Origin: Ostreococcus mediterraneus
Taxonomy: Eukaryota; Chlorophyta; Mamiellophyceae; Mamiellales; Bathycoccaceae
DNA length: 64,000 nt
NCBI GenBank assembly: GCA_012295225.1
Contig: WMKK01000003.1
Coordinates: 475,225 to 539,224 of the forward strand
Reading direction: 5' to 3'
Each line of letters starts with the position of its first letter. The first letter of the stretch is position 1. The notes below the pieces were generated by a model. That model did not search any database. It was not told the DNA's origin and saw nothing but the letters and a program-made list of their open reading frames with translations. Positions 38,471-48,121 of the stretch are shown here, piece after piece. The translations under genes and the position numbers were made by a program.

Positions 38471-40354
38471 ATGGCGATGGCGATGCATTCGCCCGCATCG
38501 CGCGTGAAGACGATGTGGCGGCGCGAGCGGCGCGAGACGCGAGAGGACGATAAGACGACGGCGATGCGCATCGATGCCCTGCGCGATGGGTCGGATTTAG
38601 AGGCGATCGATGCGTTTTATATCGACCCGCGGTGCGACGCGCGCGTGGCGTGGGACCGCGCGAGTTGCGTGTTGGTGCTGTATAACGTGGCGATTTTGCC
38701 GTTTGATGCGGCGTTTTGGAGCGATGTCGATGGTGGTGCGGTGCGCGCGGCGCGCGCGGTTGGGTACGTCACCGACGCATTCTTTGCGGTGGATATTGTT
38801 TTGAATTTTTTTACGGCATATTACGACGCGACCGAGCGCTTGGTGGGGAGACGACGGGATATCGTGATGCACTATCTCCGAACGTCGTTTGCGTTGGACG
38901 TGTTGGGGTCGTTTCCGTTTGAACTCTTAGTACATGGCTCGAGCGCGAGCTTGGCGGCGATTGTCAAATTTCCGCGTCTACTTCGGATGCGTCGAGTGTA
39001 TAGCTTCCTAGAAAATAAAGAGTCTCGTTCAGTGCTGTTGTTTAGAATTGCTCAGCTCGCAGGAGGTGTGTTGCTCGCTATCCATTTTGTGGCGTGCGCG
39101 TGGTTTATGATTTGTGACGCGGACCGCGGCGCCGGCGCGGACGACGACGGCATTTTCGCCGAAGAAGTCGTATTTTGGTGCAAACGTGACGAGCTTACGA
39201 CGTCTTCGAGATACATATTTGCCACGCACGATGCGGTTTCATTTCTTCTGGGTAACGGCGTCGGCGACGGCATGTATGATGCCGGTGCGCGCGGCGCAGA
39301 GACGGTTATTTTGCTGTTATGCGGTATATTGTACTGCGTCGTCTTTGGTAATGTCGCGTCGCTGGTCAATTCACTCATGTCTCGTAACGAAGCTTTTCGC
39401 GCGCGCATGCACATCGTTAACGATGCTATGCGGTACATGAATGTTGACGACGATTTATCTAATCGTGTGCGTCAGTATTACGAATACTTGTGGCTGCGCT
39501 ATCGCGACGTAAAGGTTGGCAGCATGGCTATAGCGCGAGATCTCCCGCAGTCGCTGAAGCACGAATTACTCTTGCATTTTCATTCAGAAGTGCTGCGTCG
39601 AGTGCCAATGTTTGCTAACATAAACGAGCCTTCGACGGTGCTTGCAATTGTGAACAAGCTGAAAACAGAAATTGCCTTGCCTGGAGATTTACTCATTCGA
39701 CGCGGCGAGCCATCGCGCGGGTTGTTCTTTATAAATCGAGGTTCAGCGGAGGTATTGCTTTATGTTTCTCCAGACGTCTCAGGCAAAGCGAGGCTGGCGT
39801 CCGAGACTCAGGCAAATGAGACGAACCCGTCGAAACGACCGCGACGCATGAGTCGACAGGCAAGCCTAAAAATCAGCGAGGTGAAAATCAGCGACAAGAA
39901 TCCAATTCTCCGCGACGGCGATTACTTTGGCGAACGCGGGATTTTACTAGGCGACGTACCGTTGGCGAGCGTACTGGCNCGCACATTCTGCGAACTCCAC
40001 GTGCTCACGACGGAAGATTTCACAAGCATACTCGAACTCGCGCCTGAAATAGAAGAGTACATGATTCGCGCGAGACTTGAACTGTTCAGCGATTGCGAGC
40101 CAAGTGATGCGAGACATTCAGCCTCACCGAGCACTGACGACGTCGCTGCAAATGTCGGCGACGAAGAAACGACAGAAGCCGCTATCCGCCGACGCCTCAC
40201 ACTCAACCGTGCCATACGTCGAGAGCGACTCGTCGCTCGAGCCGCAGAGCCCGCGTCGCTCAATGCCGCAAACGACCTCTCCGACCGACTCGACCGCATC
40301 GAGTCCGCTCTCAACGATATCCGCCGATCATCCAGAGTCGTTCGAAAATTGTAA
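38471..40354 (+). CDS. Six-TM voltage-gated-type channel with cyclic-nucleotide-binding domain
   Basis: About 627 aa of the EAG/CNG/AKT superfamily. S1 (SCVLVLYNVAILPFDAAFW), S2-S3 (TDAFFAVDIVLNFFTAYY, then the family hallmark LRTSFALDVLGSFPFELL) and a short S4-like helix (FPRLLRMRRVYSF) are visible. S5 (GGVLLAIHFVACAWFMI) and S6 (ILLLCGILYCVVFGNVASLV) flank a pore whose filter reads GNGVGDG (261-267) instead of GYGD. A C-linker and a CNBD (LPGDLLIRRGEPSRGLFF and DYFGERGILLGD) follow, with a long insert between the CNBD halves. One N at 39979 makes residue 503 ambiguous. Ligand response and ion selectivity cannot be read directly. Confidence 0.9.
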   Translation: MAMAMHSPASRVKTMWRRERRETREDDKTTAMRIDALRDGSDLEAIDAFYIDPRCDARVAWDRASCVLVLYNVAILPFDAAFWSDVDGGAVRAARAVGYVTDAFFAVDIVLNFFTAYYDATERLVGRRRDIVMHYLRTSFALDVLGSFPFELLVHGSSASLAAIVKFPRLLRMRRVYSFLENKESRSVLLFRIAQLAGGVLLAIHFVACAWFMICDADRGAGADDDGIFAEEVVFWCKRDELTTSSRYIFATHDAVSFLLGNGVGDGMYDAGARGAETVILLLCGILYCVVFGNVASLVNSLMSRNEAFRARMHIVNDAMRYMNVDDDLSNRVRQYYEYLWLRYRDVKVGSMAIARDLPQSLKHELLLHFHSEVLRRVPMFANINEPSTVLAIVNKLKTEIALPGDLLIRRGEPSRGLFFINRGSAEVLLYVSPDVSGKARLASETQANETNPSKRPRRMSRQASLKISEVKISDKNPILRDGDYFGERGILLGDVPLASVLXRTFCELHVLTTEDFTSILELAPEIEEYMIRARLELFSDCEPSDARHSASPSTDDVAANVGDEETTEAAIRRRLTLNRAIRRERLVARAAEPASLNAANDLSDRLDRIESALNDIRRSSRVVRKL

Positions 40355-40588
40355 CGCCACATCCCATTTCCTTCTCGCGTGCGAAACGCGCGCCATCGCG
40401 TCGGAAAGTGCGCGCACATGTCGAACAAAGCCTCACATGTTCATTTTCCAGGCGCGCAGCCGCCACCGCGCGCGCGCACGAAGACAACGCCACATCGCGC
40501 CGCTTGCGCTTCGCGCCGCCTCGCGCACGCGTCGGACGCACGCACGCACGCGCCCTCAGCCGTTTCCCTCGCACGCCGCGCGCTCTCG

Positions 40589-41197
40589 ATGTCTTTCGCG
40601 CGCGCTCACGCGCCACTTCGTGCGTCGCTGGGTCACCCAGCGGCGAGCACCACTGACGGCGGACGACGCCGGCTCACCGCCCGCGCGCGTCCGCATCGCG
40701 TCGCTCGCGCCGTCATCGCCGACGATGACGTCGATGACGTCGATGCCGACGCGCAGGCGCGCAAGATGGCCATCGAGTTCGCCGTCATCGCCGACGACAC
40801 GCGCGCGGTGGAGGTGCAAGTGCTCAAGACGCCCAAGGATGTGTACTTTGCGCGGTATTTAGTACTCGCCACCGCATTTAACCGTCCGCAGATGAACGCA
40901 TGCTGCGCAAAGATGCGTGATTTGGCGAATGATGATTATGGACTGTGTATATCAAAGTCTGCGGCGAATCAAGGGGATTGGGTGTGCTTGGATTGCGCGG
41001 ATGTCGTCGTGCACGTGTTTACGCCGAGCTCGCGGACGCATTACGATTTAGATTCATTGTATAAGAAGGCGACGAGTGTGGAGTTACCATTCGTAACGGA
41101 GACTCGGGATGGAAAACAGGATGAGTTTGAGTACGAAGACGACGAGGACGATGAAGAAGATGAGTTTGAGGATGATGAATTCGAGGTTTTCACGTGA
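40589..41197 (+). CDS. RsfS/Iojap-type ribosomal silencing factor, plastid-targeted
   Basis: 202 aa. An Arg/Ser/Ala-rich leader of about 45 residues is followed by the RsfS domain: FAVIADDTRAVEVQVLKT, DYGLCISKSAANQGDWVCLD, and DVVVHVFTPSSRTHYDLDSL, the last being the family signature. RsfS binds uL14 and blocks subunit joining when translation must be limited; in plants Iojap acts in chloroplasts. A strongly acidic tail (EYEDDEDDEEDEFEDDEFE) is unusual for the family. The frame is open upstream to an ATG at 40421 but Arg-rich; 40589 keeps a typical leader. Confidence 0.88.
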   Translation: MSFARAHAPLRASLGHPAASTTDGGRRRLTARARPHRVARAVIADDDVDDVDADAQARKMAIEFAVIADDTRAVEVQVLKTPKDVYFARYLVLATAFNRPQMNACCAKMRDLANDDYGLCISKSAANQGDWVCLDCADVVVHVFTPSSRTHYDLDSLYKKATSVELPFVTETRDGKQDEFEYEDDEDDEEDEFEDDEFEVFT

Positions 41198-41434
41198 AAA
41201 GGTTTCAGTCGTTTGATGTTGAGCGCCGCGACGCCAAAGAAGAAGAAGACCACGACACCATGTGACGCATTCAACGTTCAACGCAGAGTTTGATATTTGG
41301 GGTAGTTAAGTAATTATTTTTATCTTGTAATCACGCATGTTTTCACGCCGCTGGCGATCAACACACATAAAAGCGGGACAGTCGCACAGCCGTCGCTTTA
41401 TTCTTCGGCGCGCTTTTTGCGCGCGCACGTCGAT

Positions 41435-42439
41435 ATGGTGCTCCCGACCCCGGTGCTCACCGCATCGCTCGCGCTCACGACCACCATCGCTGCTTTTGCC
41501 ACGCGTTCGCTCGCCAAGACCAAGGCTGACCTCGACGCCGCGCAGGTTGACAGACTGAGACTTCAACAGACGCTCCGCGCGCGCTCGGCGCCGCCTCCCG
41601 CGACGGATGTCTTCAAGCCCATCGCCACCGCGCGTTCGTGCTTTAGCCGACGCAACGGCACACCGCGGCAAGGCGGTGCGCTTGTCCCGAGCGCGCGATG
41701 CGAAATCACCATCGATAGCTCGCTGCCGAGGCATTTACTTGAAGGCTTGAGTGAGTACTCGCACGCGTGGGTCGTGTACGTGTTTCACGCCAACACCAAC
41801 CTCGCCGGTACGAAGACTGGTGGGAAAGCCAAGGGTAAGGTGAGCGTGCCGAGGCTCGACGGTGGGCGCGTCGGGGTGCTGGCGACGCGGACGCCGCATA
41901 GACCAGTGCCGGTGGGGTTGTCCGTGGGCGCCATCGTGAGCGTCGACGCCGCCCGCGGTAAATTAGTGCTCGGAGGCATAGATCTCGTAGATGGCACGCC
42001 AGTGTTGGATATCAAGCCGTATGTGCCATTTTGTGATTCCATTCCCGGGGCCACGGCGCCGGATTGGGTTGGACGAGAGGCGGTAGGAAAGGATGAGCCG
42101 CTGAAAATCGCCCGCGTGGATGTGGCGGCTCGAGCCGAGGCGCCAATGTCGAGTTCGTTTACGCGAAGCGCGGCGAGTAAGTTATATGGCAACGTCGCTG
42201 AGTTCATCGAATTTGTCAAGGAGGTGTTGTCGTATGACATACGTTCGATTCGTGAGCGTAACGCGCCTCTGGAAAAACGTAAATTTGAGACGTATCGCGT
42301 GGTGTTGTGCGACGTGGAAATCGAGTACACTATTAATGACGAACGCGTCGTGGAGATCATAGGCGCGCAGGCGGTCAAACGCGAGGTTTGGGATGACCTC
42401 GAACGCGCGCGGGCTGAAAGATGGGCGAATGAGGAGTGA
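41435..42439 (+). CDS. TRMO: TrmO/TsaA-type tRNA (t6A37) methyltransferase
   Basis: 334 aa. The UPF0066/TsaA beta-barrel is recognised from RSCFSRRNGTPRQGG, LEGLSEYSHAWVVYVFHAN, GVLATRTPHRPVPVGLS and IDLVDGTPVLDIKPYVP, all strongly conserved in bacterial TrmO and human TRMO. The enzyme uses SAM to convert t6A to m6t6A at position 37 of some tRNAs. The N-terminus is hydrophobic (VLTASLALTTTIAAFATRSL), then a short helix, suggesting a signal or membrane anchor or an organellar leader. A C-terminal region of ~130 residues follows. The earlier in-frame codon at 41417 is TTG, so ATG 41435 is used. Confidence 0.92.
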   Translation: MVLPTPVLTASLALTTTIAAFATRSLAKTKADLDAAQVDRLRLQQTLRARSAPPPATDVFKPIATARSCFSRRNGTPRQGGALVPSARCEITIDSSLPRHLLEGLSEYSHAWVVYVFHANTNLAGTKTGGKAKGKVSVPRLDGGRVGVLATRTPHRPVPVGLSVGAIVSVDAARGKLVLGGIDLVDGTPVLDIKPYVPFCDSIPGATAPDWVGREAVGKDEPLKIARVDVAARAEAPMSSSFTRSAASKLYGNVAEFIEFVKEVLSYDIRSIRERNAPLEKRKFETYRVVLCDVEIEYTINDERVVEIIGAQAVKREVWDDLERARAERWANEE

Positions 42440-42532
42440 ATGTGATGATATTAGTTGCGATAGAAGAGATTTCTTGTTGGAAATACATTTTTTTAGTTCT
42501 GTATGGTACGCGTATCCGTCTCCATAGACTGC

Positions 42533-44032
42533 CTAAAGCAACATCGTCATCGGATCCTCTAGATAACCTTTGAATGCAGCAAGCCACTGCGCACCTACGG
42601 CGCCATCCACCACGCGATGATCGCAACTCAACGTCGCGCTCATCACGAGAACTTCCTCGTACCCGGCGTCCGTCTTGACGACTTCCTTTCTAGCGCCACC
42701 GACAGCCAGAATAGCAGCTTGCGGCGGATTCACAATCGCCGCGAATGATTTTACGCCAAACATACCCAGGTTGCTAATAGTAAACGTTCCTCCCGTCATA
42801 TCTTGCGGCGTCAGCGAACCTTCTCGAGCCCGTCCGGCGAGCGCCTTGACTTCAGAGCTAATCGACTTCAAGCCCAAGCAACACGCTGAACGCACGATGG
42901 GCACCATAAGCCCACGCTCGGTTTGCACGGCGACAGAAATATCGGCTTTTTTATACTTGCGAATCTTATCTCCCAACCAGCTCGCGTTGACATCAGGCAC
43001 GGCGAGCAAAGATTTGGCGCTCGCCTTGACGATGAAATCGTTGACGCTAATCTTAGCTCCAGCCGCAGACTTGTCGTCAGCAATCTGCTTATTCAACGTT
43101 TGTCGGATATCCATGCACTTATCCATACGAATATCTACCGTGAGATAGAAATGCGGCACTTGCTGCTTACTCTCCGTCAAACGCTGCGCCGTCACGCGCT
43201 TGATGGCGCTCACGCTCGTGTCCTCAAACTCTGGGAAAAACTTGCTCAACGGATGCTCCTCCACGACTGTGCGCACCGCAGCGGCGCCGGCGTGATCTTC
43301 CGTGCGCGCGTGTTCAACATCGTCAGCGATGATGCGCCCGTTAGGGCCACTTCCACGAATATTCTCCAAACGCACGCCGCGATCCGCCGCCAACCGTCTC
43401 GCCAGTGGCGACGCGAACACGCGCTCACCTTCACGCCGCGCGCCCATCATCGCCGCTCGGCTCGCACTCGACACCGGCGCGCTCGATGCCATCGGCGCCG
43501 ACGCGCGCACACCACCCACCACCTCCGTCGACGCCTCCGCGCTCGCGCCCGCCTCCGCGCTCGAAGACTCGGCCACGTACGACGCAAACGCCCCGACGTC
43601 CCCGGCGTCCTCAACCATCACACACACCGCCCGTCCAACCTCAACATCCGTTGCACCCTCCTTCACTAACACCGCCGCAACGTATCCATCATCCGTCGCC
43701 TCCATCACCATTGTCGCTTTATCCGTCTCGACATCGGCGAGCGCGTCCCCGCTCGCGATCGACGCGCCGACGTCCACGTGCCACTTCACGATCCCACCGT
43801 GCGTCATCGTCGGCGACAGCGCCGGCATGGGTATGATCGTGTGCGGCGGGTAGCTCGACGCCGCGTACGCGCGACGCGACGACGAGACCGGCGCGATGCG
43901 CGCCAGTGCGCCCGCGAAAGACTTGAGCGATGACGATGATGATGCTGTAGCCGATGATGATGATGATGCCGTCGCGAGCGCGGTTCTGGCGCGCGCGACG
44001 ACCGCGCGCGCGCATCGACGCGCGAGGGACAT
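42533..44032 (-). CDS. DLAT: Dihydrolipoamide acetyltransferase, E2 of pyruvate dehydrogenase
   Basis: 499 aa. A Ser/Arg/Ala mitochondrial presequence precedes one lipoyl domain (MPALSPTMTHGGIVKWHVD) with lipoyl-lysine K105 in VETDKATM. The E1/E3-binding domain is near FASPLARRLAADRGV and GSGPNGRIIADDV. The catalytic domain ends in DHRVVDG (His472, Asp476), the acetyltransferase active site. It has a single lipoyl domain, whereas mammalian E2 has two. The MPALSPTM signature is that of mitochondrial PDH-E2 and not of the branched-chain or oxoglutarate enzymes. Start at ATG 44032; upstream codons add a low-quality Pro/Arg stretch. Confidence 0.95.
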   Translation of the reverse strand: MSLARRCARAVVARARTALATASSSSSATASSSSSLKSFAGALARIAPVSSSRRAYAASSYPPHTIIPMPALSPTMTHGGIVKWHVDVGASIASGDALADVETDKATMVMEATDDGYVAAVLVKEGATDVEVGRAVCVMVEDAGDVGAFASYVAESSSAEAGASAEASTEVVGGVRASAPMASSAPVSSASRAAMMGARREGERVFASPLARRLAADRGVRLENIRGSGPNGRIIADDVEHARTEDHAGAAAVRTVVEEHPLSKFFPEFEDTSVSAIKRVTAQRLTESKQQVPHFYLTVDIRMDKCMDIRQTLNKQIADDKSAAGAKISVNDFIVKASAKSLLAVPDVNASWLGDKIRKYKKADISVAVQTERGLMVPIVRSACCLGLKSISSEVKALAGRAREGSLTPQDMTGGTFTISNLGMFGVKSFAAIVNPPQAAILAVGGARKEVVKTDAGYEEVLVMSATLSCDHRVVDGAVGAQWLAAFKGYLEDPMTMLL

Positions 44033-44365
44033 GACGTGCGAGCTCGTCGAGCGCGTTCGAGCGCGGAAACGCGCGGGCGTGTGCGGGGCGCGGCGGGGCG
44101 CGCGTCGATGTGCCGGGGCGCAGGTCAAAACACCCGGGTGTATGGGGGGGCATGTCAACGCGCGCGGTGGCGCATCTTTGACGGACGTCTACACTCGATC
44201 GTTTCGATGCGTTTCAATAGTCTACGGGCTAGGTGATGCGCTCGTCTATATATACGCAACGCGCGCAGTTGGCGCACATTGGGCGTGAGACGCGGCGGAG
44301 ACGGGGATTGGGACGGCGCCGAGAGCGTCGGCTGGGCGAGGCTCGACGGGCGGTCGGCGAGGTCA
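44033..44365 (-). other. Upstream region of the PDH-E2 gene
   Basis: 333 bp between two minus-strand genes. TATATATA at 44247-44254, about 215 bp before the E2 start codon, is a plausible TATA box. No coding potential beyond Arg/Cys-rich shadow frames. Confidence 0.4.
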
Positions 44366-45064
44366 TCATGGCGGCTTCGCGCGCGATGGCGGCAACGTGG
44401 GCTTGACGCGAGGCGTGATGATTGGTGTCGCACCGTCAGCGTCATTTGCGGCGGTAGTCGCGCGTGGAGGTGGTGTGGGCGGGGAGATTTCGACCCGCGC
44501 GAGTCGACTCGAGACGCTCGCCGCCGACGACTGCCCGCGGCTGACTCGAATCTCAATCTCTTTCGACGCGTCGAACGGATGAAATTTCGGCGCGGTCGAC
44601 GCTAACGCCGTCGTCGTATCGTCGCGCTCGCGCGTCGCTCGCGCGACTGCGGCGCGGCGCCATTCTTTCGTCAGCGCGTCCGCGCCGCCGCCCAAGACTC
44701 GAACGTCATCCCCGCCGACGACCACCGCCCCGCACACGCGCGTCGTCATCGCTCGTCTGAACGCAATCTTCACCCCTGGTCGTACGTCATCAATCGTACC
44801 GATATCCGTCAACCGAGCGCGTTCGATCGCCGCGAGCGCGTCGCCCGCGGCGTTAATCAGCGTCAACTTTAACACTCTCCCGCGCGTCGTCGTCCCGGCA
44901 TCAGCCCCGCGCGCGCTCGCGGCGCAATCCACGACGTCCATCACTTGCCACGCATCGGCGAGCGAACACGACGTCACCCCGTCGCCGTCGTCGTCGCCGT
45001 CGTCGTCGCCGTCGTCGTCACCAACGTCGCGAAGGTCGCGAAAAAGCCAACCGTCCATGGCCAT
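44366..45064 (-). CDS. RMI1-like OB-fold protein
   Basis: About 232 aa. After an acidic (GDDDGDD) repeat, the segment RVLKLTLINAAGDALAAIER, then VRPGVKIAFRRAMTTRVCG and DDVRVLGGGADALTKEW, fits the OB fold of RMI1/TDRD3 proteins (PGxK loop and VLGGxxxxL ending). RMI1 stabilises topoisomerase III with a RecQ helicase to dissolve double Holliday junctions. The protein is short and ends in a Pro/Ala/Thr-rich tail without the C-terminal RMI1 region, so it could be a reduced RMI1 or a related OB protein. Start at ATG 45064 (45058 also possible). It diverges from the SUN gene with 180 bp between starts. Confidence 0.6.
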   Translation of the reverse strand: MAMDGWLFRDLRDVGDDDGDDDGDDDGDGVTSCSLADAWQVMDVVDCAASARGADAGTTTRGRVLKLTLINAAGDALAAIERARLTDIGTIDDVRPGVKIAFRRAMTTRVCGAVVVGGDDVRVLGGGADALTKEWRRAAVARATRERDDTTTALASTAPKFHPFDASKEIEIRVSRGQSSAASVSSRLARVEISPPTPPPRATTAANDADGATPIITPRVKPTLPPSRAKPP

Positions 45065-45244
45065 CGACACCGCCGCGTTCACGCCCGCGCGCCGCGCCCT
45101 CGCGCCCGCGACGACGCGACGGCGACGCGCGTGCGTTCCGCCGTGCGCGTCCTGCGCGCGCGCGCGCTCTCGCGCGAGGGCGCCTCGACGCACCGCGTCG
45201 ACGTGTGAACGCGTCACAGTTGGGCGCGCGTCAACTTGTAGTCA

Positions 45245-47215
45245 ATGTCCACGCGACGACGACGCGAATCAGCGAGCGCGAGCGCGCCCGCGCGCGCGGA
45301 TGACGACAATGATGACGAGTCCGATGGCGTCGCGCGCGCGCGGGAGGCGTCGAGCGCGTCGCGCGGGCGTCAGGCGCGACGAGGCGCGGCGACACCGTTG
45401 GTGACTGTTGAAACTTCAGACGATGATGATGATGTTGACGACGACGACGACGACGACGATGGGATGAATTTGCGCGGACGAATATATGGACGTCAAAGTA
45501 TCCCATTCATCGTGGCGACGGCGTGCGTGACGGCGACCGCGCTCGTGGCTGTGGTGCTTCAAAGCATCAGCTTGCGTTTGAATGCGTTTGCGGTGGCGTC
45601 GGCGCGCGTGAGCCAAACGCACGCGGATTTAGCCCCCATGACGCGTCGATTGCGAGACGTTGAGCATGCGATGAAGAAATGTGAAGAGCGTGATGCTGGA
45701 CGAGCGTCGGCGATGCTGGAGTTGAGGCATGAGATGGATAAATGTGCGAAAGGGATGTCTCCTTTGGAAGCCGCCGTCGACGCGTTGAAAGCGAGTCAAC
45801 GGGACGTCGTTAAAATGGTGCAGGTTGATGAATTGAAGAAGCAAATCGCCGCGCTCGCGACAAAGGCGCAGAAGAGTAATAACGCCAATAGTGGGTTGCT
45901 CAAAAAGGCATCGTCAAAGGTGTCTGAGACGGATTTCAAAGCGCTGGAAGCCGCCGTCGACGCGTTGCGAGGCGCGCAGGACAAGTACGTCACGAGCGAC
46001 GCGTTGAGCGCGCTCACCGCCGTGGATATCGCGACGGAGAAGCAATTGAAGACGTTGAATGATGAACTCGCGACTGCGACCGCGCAATTGAAGGCGTTCA
46101 AAATATCGTCGGCGAAGGATCTCGCGGCGTTCAGTTCCGCGACTTCGAGCGACGCGAAAGACATGTTGGCGCAAATCAGCGCGCTCTCTGGCTCTGTGGA
46201 TACACTTAGCAAGAGTCAAAATGACTTTGCTAGAATGTCGCATATCGATGAACTAAAGAGGCAGATCGACGCGCTTTCCAGGAGCTTGCAAACGAAGAAG
46301 TCGGGCGGATTCTTCAAAAAGACTCCCGCCCAAACCGCCCAAGTTTCGAACGCGCAAATCACCGCGTTACAAAACACTATTGATGCTTTGAAAAAAGCGC
46401 AGGGAGAGTTCGTAACTGCGACGCAGCTCAATGGTATTGACAGCGCTATTAATGCGATGAAAAAGAATCAGGCAGGGTTTGCAAAGTCGGGCGATTTGAA
46501 GAAGCTCGAGGCTCGCATCGCCGCCAACGCGGCTCCACAGTCGGCTGATTTCACCTCGTTAGAGAAGCACATGACGGAACGCGTAGATCAGTACATGAAA
46601 TCCTTACCGCGCACGATGCCGAAAAGCATATTTTCGAAAAGCGCGGATGTGTCATCAAACTTGTGGTATGCTGACCGCACAGGTCGTCCCGATTACGCGC
46701 TCGCGTCTGGCGGCGGACGCGTCGTCGCGCACTCTCCTATTTCACCTTTTGTAGCCCGTGGCGATGGCCCCATCACCGCCGCACTGACTTACTTGCGATC
46801 TGGTGTGCATCCGAGAAGTGATGACTGGCTGTTAACGCCATCATTAGAGCAGCCCGGCGATTGCTTGGCTTTGCATTCGCCGACTGGTTTCATCGACGTT
46901 CGACTTCGCCAGCCAATCACGATTGATGCGGTTACCCTTGAACACTCGGATAGTTTGGTTGCCTACGACACGCACAGCGCACCAAAAGATTTTGGAATTT
47001 TCGGCTGGCTCAGTAACACGAATAAGAGCAAGGCACCCAAGTCTATGATGCCGTTAGGAAATTTTTCATACTCTGTGGATCTCGGCGCAGTGCAAACGTT
47101 TGACGTCGAGGCGCCTCGAGTCGTAGATCACGTGCGCTTATTCGTCAAAAATAATCACGGTCACAAAGGTTGGACGTGCGTGTATCGCTTCCGTGTGCAC
47201 GGTACGCCAGTGTAG
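45245..47215 (+). CDS. SUN-domain inner nuclear membrane protein
   Basis: 656 aa. The basic/acidic nucleoplasmic N-terminus (Asp-rich 59-72) is followed by one TM (about 86-108) and a long perinuclear coiled coil (112-480). A C-terminal SUN domain runs from about 495 to 655: YALASGGGRVVAHSPISPF, DCLALHSPTGFIDVRL, AVTLEHSDSLVAYDTHSAPKD and HGHKGWTCVYRFRVHG. SUN trimers bind KASH peptides to link the nucleus to the cytoskeleton. Five related ~24-residue coiled-coil units are visible between 174 and 420. Complete, with no disrupted SUN motif. Confidence 0.93.
   Translation: MSTRRRRESASASAPARADDDNDDESDGVARAREASSASRGRQARRGAATPLVTVETSDDDDDVDDDDDDDDGMNLRGRIYGRQSIPFIVATACVTATALVAVVLQSISLRLNAFAVASARVSQTHADLAPMTRRLRDVEHAMKKCEERDAGRASAMLELRHEMDKCAKGMSPLEAAVDALKASQRDVVKMVQVDELKKQIAALATKAQKSNNANSGLLKKASSKVSETDFKALEAAVDALRGAQDKYVTSDALSALTAVDIATEKQLKTLNDELATATAQLKAFKISSAKDLAAFSSATSSDAKDMLAQISALSGSVDTLSKSQNDFARMSHIDELKRQIDALSRSLQTKKSGGFFKKTPAQTAQVSNAQITALQNTIDALKKAQGEFVTATQLNGIDSAINAMKKNQAGFAKSGDLKKLEARIAANAAPQSADFTSLEKHMTERVDQYMKSLPRTMPKSIFSKSADVSSNLWYADRTGRPDYALASGGGRVVAHSPISPFVARGDGPITAALTYLRSGVHPRSDDWLLTPSLEQPGDCLALHSPTGFIDVRLRQPITIDAVTLEHSDSLVAYDTHSAPKDFGIFGWLSNTNKSKAPKSMMPLGNFSYSVDLGAVQTFDVEAPRVVDHVRLFVKNNHGHKGWTCVYRFRVHGTPV
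45761..46504 (+). repeat. Internal coiled-coil repeat in the SUN gene
   Basis: Units of the type (V/I)DALKxxQxxxV recur at residues ~176, 236, 316, 378 and 401. At DNA level a 22-bp string beginning ggaagccgccgtcgacgcg occurs at about 45767 and 45947, 180 bp apart. A larger ~80-residue block (173-253) is repeated as 313-393, including VDELKKQIAAL/IDELKRQIDAL. Confidence 0.8.
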
Positions 47216-47375
47216 CATGAGTCTTAGGCATTTAGCGGGCTAATAATGTGTGTAATGATAACCATCGCCAGAGCAACGATTCTCATGCGCCTTCAAGCAC
47301 GTCTCTGAGAGAGTGGTTATTTCAAGCTAAATCTAATGACATTCTACGCAGTCGATGCACTTGATCGTACTGCTG

Positions 47376-47400
47376 TCAGTGTCACACTGAACGTCAGTGT
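47376..47400. repeat. Small inverted/direct repeat TCAGTGT
   Basis: TCAGTGT (47376-47382), a one-base spacer, ACACTGA (47384-47390), then TCAGTGT again (47394-47400). It lies in the 244-bp convergent gap between the SUN and centrin stops, which otherwise holds no gene. It could form a short hairpin in 3'-UTR RNA; it may be incidental. Confidence 0.4.
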
Positions 47401-47459
47401 TTACATAGCGAACGCCGGCAAAGGCGTCGCGGAGTGGGTGATTTGTGTTACACGGCGAT

Positions 47460-48121
<662 letters not shown>

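Noticed and set aside
40640-40760. ACTGAC in the RsfS leader region as a possible intron branch site
   Set aside because: No AG acceptor at the expected distance, and the reading frame is open through it.
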